Source: Bigelowiella natans CCMP2755 (lineage: Eukaryota > Cercozoa > Chlorarachniophyceae). From it: a DNA stretch of 53,959 nucleotides. The stretch spans positions 1 to 53,959 of the forward strand of contig ADNK01001585.1 in NCBI GenBank assembly GCA_000320545.1, given 5' to 3'. How positions within the stretch are numbered: the first letter of the stretch is position 1; the number at the start of each line of letters is the position of its first letter. Below, in pieces: positions 1 through 11,162 of this stretch. The notes under the pieces are model-generated. The model made no database searches, was not told the origin of the DNA, and was given only the letters and a program-made list of their open reading frames with translations. The translations under genes and the position numbers were made by a program.

Positions 1-437
1 TTATTTCATGATTTCGCTGCGGGATGGTCATCATCATCACCACGTACGAACGATCTGGGATCGGGACCTATCCACAACGGCTCCTCCTCCCCTCCTCATC
101 GTGATCCTCCAGCTTCATGCATTTTCTGTTGTCCAGCGTGTATGTTGATGCTCTAAGCAGTGTTTATATAAGATCCATCCACAGCCTCCCTCTGGGGAAG
201 GGGCGTACACATATATGCACATACACATATACACACACATATTTCCCCCCCCTCGTATTATCTCGAGTGTATCGGTTAAGTTATGTCGGATGGCCCTCCC
301 CCTGGTCCTCCGCCTCCATACACATAAGAACACACCCAAGGCGCGTAAGGCGTAATCTCCAACAATAACAAAGCTACAGTGATGATGCGGCGGAGGGAGG
401 TCACGAGGGTGTGTTCGTGTGTGTGTGTGTGTGTGTG

Positions 438-515
<78 letters not shown>

Positions 516-2119
516 ATATTTACATTATTCCTTCTTGAATATCTTCTAAACAATTCTTCGTTTTTAGAAGAGATCACATGTGGCGTGTACCTCGGTAGAA
601 TAGTTTTGCATTATAAAGCACGGCTCTCGGCGATCACCTTCCAAACGTACAAATCCAAAGATGAATTCGAGAAAATATACCAATAATCAAATGTGTACAT
701 AAATGCATGCATACAGATCAGCCCACAGCCTCTCCGTGACTACTGAGTTGCTGCTGCATATCGTTCTACTATCACTGTCGGTCTCTAACTACACGCTGTT
801 TTCTCTACAACATCCAATTACCAGTCGAGGAGAAAGTACAATTTGATATGATCTTCGCATCCTCGAAGAAGAACTGAGTTGCTGTAGAAAGGGAATGGAG
901 AGGGGGGGAGGGGGGGGGGGGGGGATTAGAGATTGTAACCGTGATATCCCCGACAGAAACTAGATGAAAGTGGGCAAAAATGTAGTGCACATTACTTGCT
1001 TTGGCCAGGGAGAAGCAGTCGTAACCAGGTCGGATCTTCGAGGGTTAAATATGGTATTATATACACAGGCACAAAAGGCGGGAGATACGGGGAAACAAAG
1101 GCATTCGTTATTGATGGCCAAACGTGTATTTATTCGATGCTGGATGACAACAAATCGGCAGTTAATATAAGGGGGCTTGAGTCTCTTCCAATACCGACCG
1201 TTGTCGTGACGACGTTGTTCTCCAGAGGCATTGTAGCTTGCATGTACCTACCAAATAGCAACCAAAAACACAGTGAGAAGAATAACTTCACCACAGCGGC
1301 ACAGGAGCGCTATCTACGAAGCTAGATTTGACAATATAAGGCTTGGGAAGAAGGAAGCGGGGGGGGGGGGGAATGCTTACAGCCCCGGGCACTGTACGCG
1401 GCACGGGGCCATTGAGCTCGGCGTGGATTATTTATTACCAAATAACGGCCATGAAAGAAACGATTCCAACGATGATATAAAGAAAGATCTGACGAAAGGA
1501 GTCGGATTGGGGGCGCTTTGAATTAGACAAAGATGATCGATCACTTAGGGAAATCGGTGGCTTTTCTCTTCAACACAGACTGCATACAATGCAGATTGCG
1601 TTGTGCAGCAGCAGCAGCAGCAGCAGCAAATACCGCGATCGCAATCATTAGTGAAAACAACGACGATGCGAATTGCGTGCGGATATTATGGTGATGCAAG
1701 TTATGCAATCTTACCGCTAAAGTCGCTAGTCTTGGGAGAGGGGCAATAGGCTTTCTCGTGTCCTGCATCGGCCAAACAAGCATCAGTCACACACGCGCGC
1801 AAACACGCACAGAAATGTAAACAGATCACTCGCTTGTGTGGAAACGGCATTGCGAGATTGGGAAGGGGCATGCATTCTACACAAAACGTGCAGGGCAGCT
1901 TGCGTATCTGCCTCAAGGATGTTGCGTGTACTTCTTAAAGAAAAATAAACAATACCGGATTGATGAATGGAGCTGGTAAGGGTACGGCTTTAAACAGTTT
2001 CTTGGTCCAAGATTTCGCTTTCTTCTTCTTCTTCTTCTTCACCTTCCTCCCCTCGCCCCAAGCCTGGACGAACAGGAATATAGAATATATTATAAATATA
2101 CATTTGTATATAATATATA

Positions 2120-2152
<33 letters not shown>

Positions 2153-2609
2153 CTCACTATATTCATATTTACTATTCTCAGCGGAGTCGATAACTCCGAT
2201 CTCTCCCCAGCATTGGCGAGCGCAATATATTGCTATCAACGCGAGAGCTGCAGTAGCTACTGCACAGATGCAGGTGCCGTATCATCGTGTGAGAGCCGAG
2301 AATTCATTATTTCTCTGCTGCAATATACGTGGCATTAAGAAAGGGTCATCGCCCACCTCTTTATTCGGTCCATCCATAGCATCCTGATACACACAACATC
2401 GCGGCAAGTTTCAATCCATCGTCTGCATCATTGCACTACTCGAGAGCGTCTTTTATAGCCCCTTATTGCAGCTCTTCGCTTTGCACGCGCGTGTTCAATA
2501 CAAACTGCATTTTTCGAAACGACTGTTTTTCTCACGTATCCGTTGTATTTCGAGGTCACAAATAATATATAAAAGAAACATTTTATGATGCTTCATTCAT
2601 CAGAGTGTC
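1..2609. other. No gene resolved; simple-repeat-rich left flank
   Basis: I see no exon chain with agreeing phases here. The stretch holds a GT/AT/AC compound microsatellite (411-512), a G-run near 900-925, a short CAG run near 1610-1627, a T/C-rich run near 2020-2040 and a TA tract near 2120-2152. Single short open frames are present but none shows splice-consistent extension or a family motif. It lies downstream of the minus-strand gene that ends at 2610, so part of it may be 3' flank of that gene. Confidence 0.5.
411..512. repeat. Compound microsatellite (GT)n(AT)n(AC)n
   Basis: A GT tract passes into an AT tract and then an AC tract with only a few interrupting bases. The GT arm is the reverse complement of the AC arm and the AT core is self-complementary, so the whole block is an approximate inverted repeat that could form a hairpin or cruciform. 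Confidence 0.9.
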
Positions 2610-2771
2610 CTATCTCACCTTGAATTCTTCGTCGCTGTCCTCTGAAGTCGAGCTATCTCCGGAGGAGTCATCATCAGAGGAACTTAATGAGAGGATAAAA
2701 CAAATCGCTTACGTCAGCTATAGGCGGGAGCGCATCTACTTCCGCTTGTAACACACGACATATAGTAAAAT

Positions 2772-2858
<87 letters not shown>

Positions 2859-3219
2859 CATTGATATAATGTACAACACGAAAGTCTCTCGAGTGCTGCT
2901 GTTACACGGCTGTCACGTAGTGATTGTGCGTCATCACCTAGAGCCCTTAATTTTCTTGATTCTCGCCCTCATGTCCTTACGCATATCCTCAATACCTTTG
3001 TCCATCTCCGTAAACCTGGTTGACGCGAAAAGCATCATATCAGTCTTTTCGCAAGGGATCTCATCTAATTGTCTTTGCCGAAGTGTTCAAAGAATGAATA
3101 CGATATTTCTAGTCCCCGAGATGATGGATAAGAATCATTTGTTGTATTCGTTATCATCCTGTAGCATGGTTTGACCTCTTTTTCATCTTTTTCTCCAATA
3201 AACGGATAATTTTTCTCTC
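2610..3219 (-). CDS. KxDL-like small coiled-coil protein (5' end unresolved)
   Basis: Three minus-strand exons join in phase: 3219-3176, 3072-2938 and 2682-2610 (stop TAG). Together they give about 83 residues. The first part is a basic, helix-prone stretch (RLLEKKMKKRQLDE), then EKTDMMLF and a segment ending MRKDMRARIKKIKG, then an acidic Ser/Asp tail with several SxxE/D sites typical of casein kinase 2 targets. The EKT...ML plus K-x-D-M...RI-x-x-x-KG pattern recalls the KxDL family (KXD1, a BORC subunit acting in lysosome positioning). The spacing between the two halves is shorter than in animal KXD1, so the family call is tentative. The exon 1 acceptor is preceded by a good pyrimidine tract, and upstream exons must exist because no ATG is reached. 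The gene is divergent from the membrane-protein gene starting at 4853. Confidence 0.5.
2780..2851. repeat. (CA)n(TA)n compound microsatellite
   Basis: A CA tract is followed directly by a TA tract between the two last exons of the KxDL-like gene, so it is intronic. Confidence 0.85.
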
Positions 3220-4306
3220 CTGGAAATTTGATAGAAACAAGCAAGTTCAGAAAGCAGCTCTGAGCTAATACCATCATCACCAACATCATTATCATCATTA
3301 TCATCGTCATCAGACAACGCAATCGCCCACGTGCATATTCGAAGCAATAGTCATCACCAATTCCTTCTCCTTTTCCTTTTGTTTATTAATTTTCTTCATC
3401 ACTGAGAGGCCGATGTCTCCCAGCAGCTAGGAGGGAAATGAGGGAGGGGGGGGGTGGGGAAGGGAAATACAGAAATTAGAATGAACTACATCCCTCTGAT
3501 TTACTCTTTCCTCTTACATTTCCAGCTTTATTCTCCTGAATAGGAAACAAAACAAAGATCAGCGTGTGTGCGAGGGCGTCTCCCTCACAACGCGAAGCAT
3601 AGCCAAAAACAAGACGGAGAGCAAGCGTCCGCTGCTGCCTGCTCCTTGCATTGGAAACACATATCTGCAGTTTGTAGTTACGGACATCACCTCAGGCTTC
3701 TCCGGGGGAATAACGATGAGCTCTTCTTCCTGCGCCTATGAGTACGAAAGGAAGACACGGAAAAGGGAAGGGGGGGGGGGGCAGTTTCGAAGCTATCAAT
3801 TTTTGACATCAGATTTGGCAAGATTCTGATGACCATCTATGTGCTATGGTCTAGAGGTATATAACCCATGATTTCTTGCTCGCAGGAGGGTTTCGGGTTC
3901 CCTGGAACGATCTACGGTCAAGAACACCAACCAGCAATGGCGTGAATAAAGCGGTTTTCAACAGCGACAACTACTCGCTTTCTGAACGAATGCGTGGTGT
4001 ATGAATCGGCTTGCGACCAGCCCAAGAATGGGCGCTAGTTTTCCACTTGAAAGAGAAACAATCTACAGAGTCCGCTGAAACGGAGGAGTGCATCATCACG
4101 AAGCGTCTCCATTCGATAATACTGAGCGTAAGGTTTGCTGTGATTACTCGTTGAGCTGTCCTTGGAAAGTCCCTTGGAACGACTTATCTAGATTCGCCAT
4201 ACTTTCAACGCCTAACCAACAATCCAGAGAGGAGTTTGTTATTACGAGAAGCAAGGTAATAAAATAGACACACACGCGTACGCGCGCGTGCGCGCGCGCG
4301 CGCGCG

Positions 4307-4361
<55 letters not shown>

Positions 4362-4627
4362 GAATAGAGCGCCTCCTCCATCATATGAGAAGACAAGGAA
4401 ATAACCCCGCTTCCAAACTCTCAACGTGCATACTTGACTACCTTCATTGTAGCTCATTCCCAGCCTATCTTGGATTGCACCCTGTCTATGCATTGACGAC
4501 CGTGTGCGTCTGGAGGCACTAGTAATTGTAACAGAGATTCAGTGAAGAACTCGGCTGAGGACGAACAGCCGTTCGTGTTTACGTTCAAAGGCATCAATTG
4601 CTTGATGAATGAAAATCGGTTGGTATG

Positions 4628-4663
<36 letters not shown>

Positions 4664-4852
4664 TATATATATATTATTATTTTTATATATTGCAGAGAAC
4701 TGCCATGTGCCCCTGTGTGTATGAGCGCGCGAATTCTTGTCTGTGTGCGCGCGCGCGCGCGTGTGTCTGTGTGTTTGTTAATCTATTCTCGTTTTAAGGA
4801 ATGGTAAGACACATACCCTAGAGTCTTGAATGCACTCGTTTTTGTGCGTTTA
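3220..4852. other. Divergent 5'-5' gap with Z-DNA-prone repeats
   Basis: This interval separates the minus KxDL-like gene from the plus membrane-protein gene. Unidentified 5' exons of the minus gene probably lie in its left part. It holds an alternating CG/CA/GA array (4266-4356), a TA tract (4630-4672) and a second GC/GT alternating block (4737-4776) about 80 bases before the plus-strand ATG at 4853. I see no other gene. Confidence 0.45.
4266..4356. repeat. (CG)n-(CA)n-(GA)n compound repeat
   Basis: Alternating CG dinucleotides run into CA and then GA repeats. Alternating purine-pyrimidine CG/CA tracts are classic Z-DNA formers; the GA part can form triplex DNA. It sits in a divergent intergenic gap. 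Confidence 0.9.
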
Positions 4853-5261
4853 ATGGAGAAGTTTGGGGAGACGGTGCTGTTCTTCCTACTCAGGCTCGGC
4901 GTCGCCTTTTTAATGTAAAATATGATTATGCACACATGGCGCGCATATTGGAAGGGTGGGAGAGTGCCAAAGAGAGAGAGGAGAAATATGAAGAAGAGGA
5001 GGGAGGAGGGGATTTAAAGATTGTGGAGCGAAGATGATGTTTGCGTGCTTTCAACCTGCTGTTTTTTCTCCTTGTCGGGTACTAGGACCGACTTTTTAGA
5101 CCTCCACTGTTTCAATTTCTCCTCCATTTTCTTTTTCCGTACTCTGTTGATTTCACAATGTTTGGAGTTTACAAAGACACCAGAGTGGGCGTATTCTCGC
5201 GCGTAAATATGCTCGTAGGAGCAACAGTGCAACTTGGGGACGGGGGTAATATGTGTATCAT

Positions 5262-5298
<37 letters not shown>

Positions 5299-6393
5299 AA
5301 TATTTATACATATTATAAAAACAGAACATGGAACAGCGGGGGATAATGCTTACATTTCATTCTTTTTGGCCTTCTCTGCAAGAACGATGTTCTTCTTAAA
5401 CACCTACCCACAATCAAGTTTACAGAAAATTGTCGGAATTGACCGATAGGAAGCATACACAGCAGCCAGCTAGGGCACAAGCTGGAGGGGATTGCCCACT
5501 CTTTCCTGGCGTGCGCACGTACCTGTGCAGGTTTCGCTGTGGTTACACCGTATGCGGAATGCGCCTGGAGAGATATGTTACAATGTATGAATTATACACC
5601 ATGATCTAACGTACAACAAGTAGGGTCGGTAAGACCCCGTCCTTCCTCTCCGCTAGGTTTCTTCGCATATGCTATCAATATGCTTGCATTGTGATTAGTA
5701 ACAAGCCGCTTCTTTCGCAATAAAGCTATGTTGGGTACACACCCTACTAGCCATTCTGACGGTCTTTGGCAGCGCCTTCTTGCCAGGTTTCGTGGCGCTT
5801 TCGCCATCGGAAGGCCTAGCAAAGGTGTGATTGATGTATTGACAAACGCAAGAGACATGTACGATGTGTAGGAATAAGTCATTACCGCATGTCTCGCCGC
5901 AGGTAAGCGAGGGGCGGAGAGGCCTAGCTTGGTTTTCCTCCCCCTTCTCTTGACTTCCTAAGATGGACTAGATCGAGTCTGATGGATCCTGTTTGCATTT
6001 GCCGTTATCGGGCGTAACGTTTTTGTGGAAGTGATTTTTATGATGATTGCCTTCAATTTGTCTGTGCGACAACGCTTTTACAGCTGGATATATCATCGAA
6101 ATGGCGCAACAAAAAGCATCAGGAATGAAAAAAATATGGGATATTTTCGACCTGCGACAACTCAAATAATGCATAATGTACTATGTTAAATGTGTGTGCT
6201 AATTTCGTACGCATCGCCCACTCTTGCATGACCCTTCTGAGCCGAAGTCCAGGAAGTCGTGCAAGCCGACAGCAACAACCTGACAGACGATGAGCGGAGT
6301 CTCATGTCGAGTCGCAGTCACCAGGACTGGTTGAAAACAACCAACGAAGAAAGGCTAGCGAAAATTGGGAAAATCCCCATGCTAGCATTCTGA
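4853..6393 (+). CDS. Small multi-pass membrane protein, unknown family
   Basis: Seven exons agree in phase: 4853-4914, 5383-5417, 5450-5584, 5657-5690, 5787-5867, 6084-6177 and 6253-6393 (stop TGA). The total of 582 nt gives 193 residues. The start is the ATG at 4853, which opens directly into a hydrophobic segment (about residues 8-26). Two more hydrophobic stretches follow near residues 48-68 and 78-96. A basic and polar loop follows, then a charged C-terminal tail with an LTDDERSLM stretch and several Asn-Glu pairs. I do not recognise the family. The first intron (4915-5382) carries a TA microsatellite at 5262-5293. The sequence looks like an integral membrane protein with a cytosolic or matrix tail of about 90 residues. 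An alternative start at 5387 would remove the first membrane segment. Confidence 0.72.
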
Positions 6394-6576
6394 AACTGTT
6401 GCAGACTGGCAAATGCCTGACCTGCAACAAGCAAGGAAACCATTTGTGATGACGTAGTTGAGTAGGAGTCAAATCTCTGATCTAGTTCACAAGTTCGGCT
6501 ACACACATTAGAGACATTTGCATTGGTCGGACGACAGCATCATTCAGCTAGCCAGGCTGTTGCGGCGCGCACCCTT

Positions 6577-7549
6577 GCTCGCGGCAAGGGGGATTCACTC
6601 CCAAGGGTTTTGGTCCGTGTCATGCTCGGAATCCAATCCAAACTTCTTCCGAAGCACCACAGAAGACTTCTGGACGTGTGAGAAGGTCCAGAATTGTCCA
6701 GAAAGGGGTGCAAAAAAGTGGATTTTCAAGGAAAAAAATCGAGGGCAAAAACTTTGGGTGCCGCGGAAAGGGTCCACTTTGCGTGTTGGCTCAAAAAAAC
6801 ATGCTCAGAGGCCGTGTCAACAGCAACTCCATCACCTCCAGAAGTTCCACTCCAAAGTTCGCAAAATTGAACGTTTCCGCGCCAAAAAGGTGCTTTTTTT
6901 TTGTGGTTTTGACTTTGGTGAGTTTTCGATGTGTGGCTCCTGGCGGCCTGCACGGTGCCGATGCGGCAATCAATGAAGCTGGATGTGATGCGCGACGCGT
7001 AGCTCCAGAGCTGCTTGGGATTAGACGCACGAGCAAGACGTGTGGGCACGATGGCGCACACTGGCACACTTTGTGCGTGCCCAGCGCGCGCGCACGCAAG
7101 CACTCACAGCTTCCCACTCTGATGCACACTCGTCACTTGATCATCAAATTGAAGCTAGACACGTCGCGACGTCGCGCACGACTGGATGATCGACGCTGCG
7201 CACGTGATCAGTCACACACGCTGGTGCACACATCGATGGGAAGGGCGGGAATGATGAACAATGAATGATGAACAAAGCATTGATCAAATCTGCATGCGCC
7301 AGGGAAGTGGGTTGGGCACATCTGAGACATCCCAGTGACTCGATGCCAAGAGTTCCGCCAATGTGCATCTTGGGCAATTTCACTGGACACTTTGTGGATG
7401 GTTTTTGAAGAAAACATTGAGGAATTTGAACAAAATTTGCATTTTTTTGGGTGAAATCGAACAAATTTTCCCGGCTGACGCCGGGGCATAACCGCCGAGC
7501 ATGATACGGACCAAAACCCTTGGGAGTGAACCCCCCTTGGCTCGCGGCA
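6577..7549. mobile_element. Non-autonomous TIR element, Mutator-like by its 10-bp target duplication
   Basis: A 44-base arm at 6586-6629 is repeated in inverse orientation at 7495-7538 with two mismatches. The 10-mer GCTCGCGGCA occurs immediately outside both ends, in direct orientation (6577-6586 and 7540-7549), as expected for a target-site duplication. Terminal inverted repeats plus a 9-11 bp duplication are the hallmark of Mutator-like elements. The interior (about 0.9 kb) has no convincing transposase; its open frames are short and lack known motifs, so it would be a non-autonomous derivative. It sits in the convergent gap between the membrane-protein gene and the gene ending at 9102. 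A CRYPTON or other DNA transposon class is possible if the duplication is coincidental. Confidence 0.75.
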
Positions 7550-8315
7550 TCAACTTCTGGCTCATTGCGAAGAGAAGAGAGCATCTGCTTGCACACAAGA
7601 TCACACAGACTTCGTCACAGACAAACAACGCTTGTAGAACGGCACACATATATGTGGACATATGTCCATATACATAATCATGTGCTAGCTAGCTAGGTAG
7701 CACACTCAACGACATGAATGTCGTCCTGCTAGCCTGAATGCACACTAGCTAGCTAGCACATGCAAGTTAACGGAAAACGTATGGGACATGCACTCGAGGC
7801 AATCGTCCATCGGAGGGAGCGGAGGAGAGGAAAAACCCAATGCAATATCCCATGTGTTTTTTCCATTACACCGCGCAGCACAGCATTCTCGTACTTTATT
7901 TGCTCGTCTATGTGTCGCATGCGAACTCAAGCATCACGGCGCCGAAAAATATGTAGCATACGTGTTAATATTGCGAGTGCTGCAACTAATAGGCACAGCT
8001 CTCTAGCTCTGCTGCCACGACTGCATGGCGTCGGCGCTACCCCCCTTTCCGTGCCTGCAGTGTATATGTCACATAGCAGCGAAGTCGGGTAACATATTTA
8101 AGTCATCCTGCTATTATTATCGTATTCCAATGTTATTTCTAAGTATCTGGAACGTATATATGAACATTAAATGGGAGCGATATTATTATCGGTAGCCTTC
8201 TTCGCTGCCAGTCTGGATTATGAAAACCAATAGATAATTATGGCAGGAGTCACGCTAATTAAATATTCGCAATCAATATAATCACATCTAAAGTGTTGAG
8301 AATCATAGGCAAATG

Positions 8316-8323
<8 letters not shown>

Positions 8324-8360
<37 letters not shown>

Positions 8361-8492
8361 AAAGTATATGCGTGTGCGTGTGTGCGTGTGTGCGTGTGTG
8401 CGTGTGTGCGTGTGTGCGTGTGTGCGCGTGTGCGCGTGTGCGTGTGTGCGTGTGTGCGTGCGTGCGTGCATGTGTGCATGTGCGCGCGCGAT
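8324..8492. repeat. (TA)n followed by a GTGTGC-type array
   Basis: A TA tract (about 8324-8356) is followed by roughly 110 bases built of GTGTGC and GTGC units, an alternating purine-pyrimidine array with Z-DNA potential. Confidence 0.9.
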
Positions 8493-8576
8493 GATAAAAT
8501 GTAAATAACGTAAGATTGATAGAACTTGAATTATTGGTAGCAAAAGATTTTCAAACATATGGGAGTAAAAAAAAAA

Positions 8577-8582
<6 letters not shown>

Positions 8583-8642
<60 letters not shown>
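8583..8642. repeat. (TA)n(GA)n microsatellite
   Basis: TA repeats switch to GA repeats, then to a G-rich run. The same TA-to-GA composition recurs in an intron at 39909-39968. Confidence 0.9.
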
Positions 8643-8643
<1 letters not shown>

Positions 8644-9101
8644 AGGGTTGGGCGGGGGGCGGGAATATATAGAGAGATGCATTTCTAGTTAATGAAATAA
8701 ATGTGATCGACGACCTGAATCGAAGGTCTCCCTCCAACGGATGATCGAAATCCCTCGTCAGATATTTTAGCCTACAATCGTACTTCGGGGTCAACATTCG
8801 ATTTGGTCCTTACCCACTCAATCCACCCCTTTCCCTTCGCTCATTCATTGTCACACAGAACATATATATTAGAGAGAGAGGGACGGAGAACTAAAGAGAG
8901 TACATGTATGCCATAGTGAAGAATGACTCTATTCATTCGAAAGACCTTCATGTAGTTTTGATTCAGATGCAACTTCGATATGCCCTCCTGCAGGCCAACG
9001 GCAAAAAACAAACCATAAATCACCGCAACGCAACTGCGCACGCCTACTCGCTTTTTATACTAAAACGTGATTCCTATCATGTACACATTTTCCCTAAAGT
9101 T

Positions 9102-9767
9102 TCAATGCTCAAACAGCTTCTTCGTATTTGGAATAGCAATAGAGATGATACTCCATCTAGTCTAATAGACGAGCCTTCTTACCGTAGCGGGGGAAAGAGC
9201 GCCGTCCCCTCCTAAAGCATCTGGTAGTTCATACATCCAGGTTGTTGACCGTCAAGGAGTATCGACTTAGGGAGATCACGTACCAATCAGTCATGGAAAA
9301 AACAAAAACTGCTGCTCTCAATGGTGCCGCAGAACCATGGGTTTGAAACAGCTTTTGCCAAAGCTGCTACCATCACTTATCCCTACACTCTACCAAACCG
9401 CGCGGTGCTTGAATGCAAAACAATATGACGTGGGATAATCAGAAGGGACCTTTCGAAAACCCGTGAGGCGTGTTTGCAGAGCTTGACGATGACGCTGCTT
9501 GAGCTGCTAGTATCGTAGAGGCCGCCAGCGGGTTCAAACCTTCATTAGCGTTCTGCTCTTTTCTAGATCTGAGCATCGCCCGCACCCAATCCCGCCCATC
9601 AGTGGCTGTCTTAGCTGCGGTTGCGGTGGCAATAGCCAAATAGCATAGACCTGGCAAGTGAATGGTATTAAGGAGGCTGTTAGTCGAAGCTTTCGAGATT
9701 TTCTACGAGAGTTTTAAACGCAAACAACGATGGCGTCACCACTGGCAAGGTTAGAAGTAATATCCAT
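9102..9767 (-). CDS. DUF599-like protein, 124 aa
   Basis: Five minus exons join in phase: 9767-9740 (ATG at 9767), 9650-9450, 9366-9310, 9211-9183 and 9161-9102 (stop TGA). The total of 375 nt gives 124 residues. After a short N terminus comes a small-residue-rich hydrophobic segment (LCYLAIATATAA). Next come GRDWVRAML, then a stretch rich in Asn, Ala and Ser ending STILAAQAA. The W-V-x-x-M-L ... Asn ... ILA order resembles the core of the DUF599 family of plant and algal membrane proteins. That assignment is from memory of the pattern, and the protein is much shorter than plant members (about 230 aa). The function of that family is not known to me. Minus-strand coding-like sequence immediately upstream (see 9768-10640) could mean the first exon here is really internal. 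Confidence 0.6.
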
Positions 9768-10640
9768 TGCTTCGAAAACGAGAGATGCACGTACGTCTTA
9801 GCCTGCAAGCCCATCTCCGCCCCCCTTTCGTCAAATCCTTATTTGCTTCAGCACTGCTGTTTCGGATAGGCGCATTTTTCTTCACCATAGGAGATGGGAG
9901 CTGCCCCTGGGTATGTCTAGTCCAGAGCCTCCAGCGCGTTGAGTTTGTTGTGTCTGTGGCGGTGGTGATGTATTAACCAACGGGTCAATGCAGCGCATAC
10001 AGAGCGAGAGCTTCTGTTAGCGATCAATGAACGCTCCAGCCCTCTAGAGTTCTCAAAACCTAACCCCTTCACGAAATACCCTTGGCTCTCATACAAGTAA
10101 GATAAAAAATAAGGAAGAGTATAACTTACTTCGAACAAAGCCTACGAGCGAATGGGATGGCGGGGACGGCGTGCGGGTCTTCTTTTTCTTCGCATCATCG
10201 TTTGTAGCAGACGTGGAGACTGAGAAAGATAAAAGCCCAATCGCGGGAGCTGTGATTTTCCAGGATGTCCATCTTCCAACACCTGAAAGGGGGGTTTTAA
10301 AATTGTAACTTTGTATTGTGGTGAAGTTATAATGGGTCGGTCTTTGATTTGCAATTATGCTACGAATGCCACGAAGAAGGTTGTTTTCGTTTTTACCTCT
10401 GCTATCGCTGCATTCTAATGAAGGTCTGGCGTTCGTCGTTGAAATTACTAGTGCTACGAATGCTAAAGAAACCGTCCAAGAAGCCCTGGACTGATGTAGG
10501 AGTGCATTCAGATGTTGGGTGATCGTTGAGATTAGGTTACGAATGCCATGAAAGCAAAGCAAGCACGGGAGACAGATCCGAAGACATGGATGAATTTTTC
10601 TAGTTAGTTTCCATGTTATTTGTGGCCTCAAAGTATCACA
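9768..10640 (-). other. Probable exons of an unresolved minus-strand gene
   Basis: One well-bounded exon candidate is 10219-10130. It has a pyrimidine-rich acceptor and a GTAAGT donor, and encodes a Ser/Thr/Lys-rich segment with TPSPPSHSL. Lower down, between about 9990 and 9755, a minus frame stays open (NTTNSTRW ... PMVKKNAPIRNSS) and overlaps the first exon of the 9102-9767 gene in another frame. I could not join these with confidence. They may belong to an upstream part of the same gene or to a separate gene ending there. Confidence 0.3.
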
Positions 10641-11162
10641 TTTAAATAAAAAGAGGGTGGCAGGCTTAGGTCGACTTAGAACCCCCCTTCGAACTGACCT
10701 CGGGCACCATTCCCGCGAAAATTACCTCCTTGAACAAGTGCAATTTTATTGATACGACAACAAATATGTGCGAAAATGGGTCCCAATCGCATTCTATTTC
10801 TTGAATCTCTTGCTAACGCCGGGATGTTCTGGGAGTTCTAGGCAAGTTATCCGCTACGGCCGTAAAAAAACCTTGTATTTTATAGTGACGACATGGAAAA
10901 GAAATCACCAAGCTCTAGAAGCCCGCGCTAGTGCTACTGATATACTGATAGCTGAACTGGGAGATAGTCCAACAAAAGGATGCTATTTTCATATAAAAGA
11001 CAATAAAATATCGATGACGCAGTAGTAAACTATTTCACAAATTTACCCGCTTCCGATGATGGCATTCAGAGGCCTGCACACAGCAAAGCTTCGAACAGAT
11101 TGGCCGCTTAGGAGAGCAGGTGTAAGCAGCACTCTTCTTTCAAGACAAATTGCCTTTCAAAC
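10641..11162. other. 5' flank of the phytanoyl-CoA dioxygenase-family gene
   Basis: No gene seen. An ATG at 11056 opens a frame of about 50 codons with an Arg/Ser/Leu-rich, acid-poor composition typical of mitochondrial presequences. It is in a different phase from the start used at 11163 and would need a small intron to join it. Confidence 0.35.

Larger units (their letters stand above)
7550..9101. other. Convergent 3' gap with a small CTAG cluster and long microsatellites
   Basis: No gene seen. A small cluster of CTAG/GCTAGC words lies at 7680-7760. A 14-bp perfect palindrome (TGGACATATGTCCA) lies just upstream near 7655. Two long microsatellite blocks occupy 8324-8492 and 8583-8642. Open frames around 7760-8090 and 8904-9215 show no splice-consistent extension. 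Confidence 0.5.

Noticed and set aside
3845-3925. tRNA-like sequence with A-box-like TGGTCTAGAGG
   Set aside because: The acceptor arms do not pair and the B box is imperfect (extra base in the T arm), so no cloverleaf can be drawn.
6518-7268. Open frames inside the TIR element as a transposase gene
   Set aside because: Several frames on both strands are open over the same GC-rich sequence, none has catalytic motifs or splice-consistent extension.
8293-8558. Cys/Val/Ala-rich and Thr/His-rich ORFs
   Set aside because: They are translations of the GTGTGC microsatellite in different frames.
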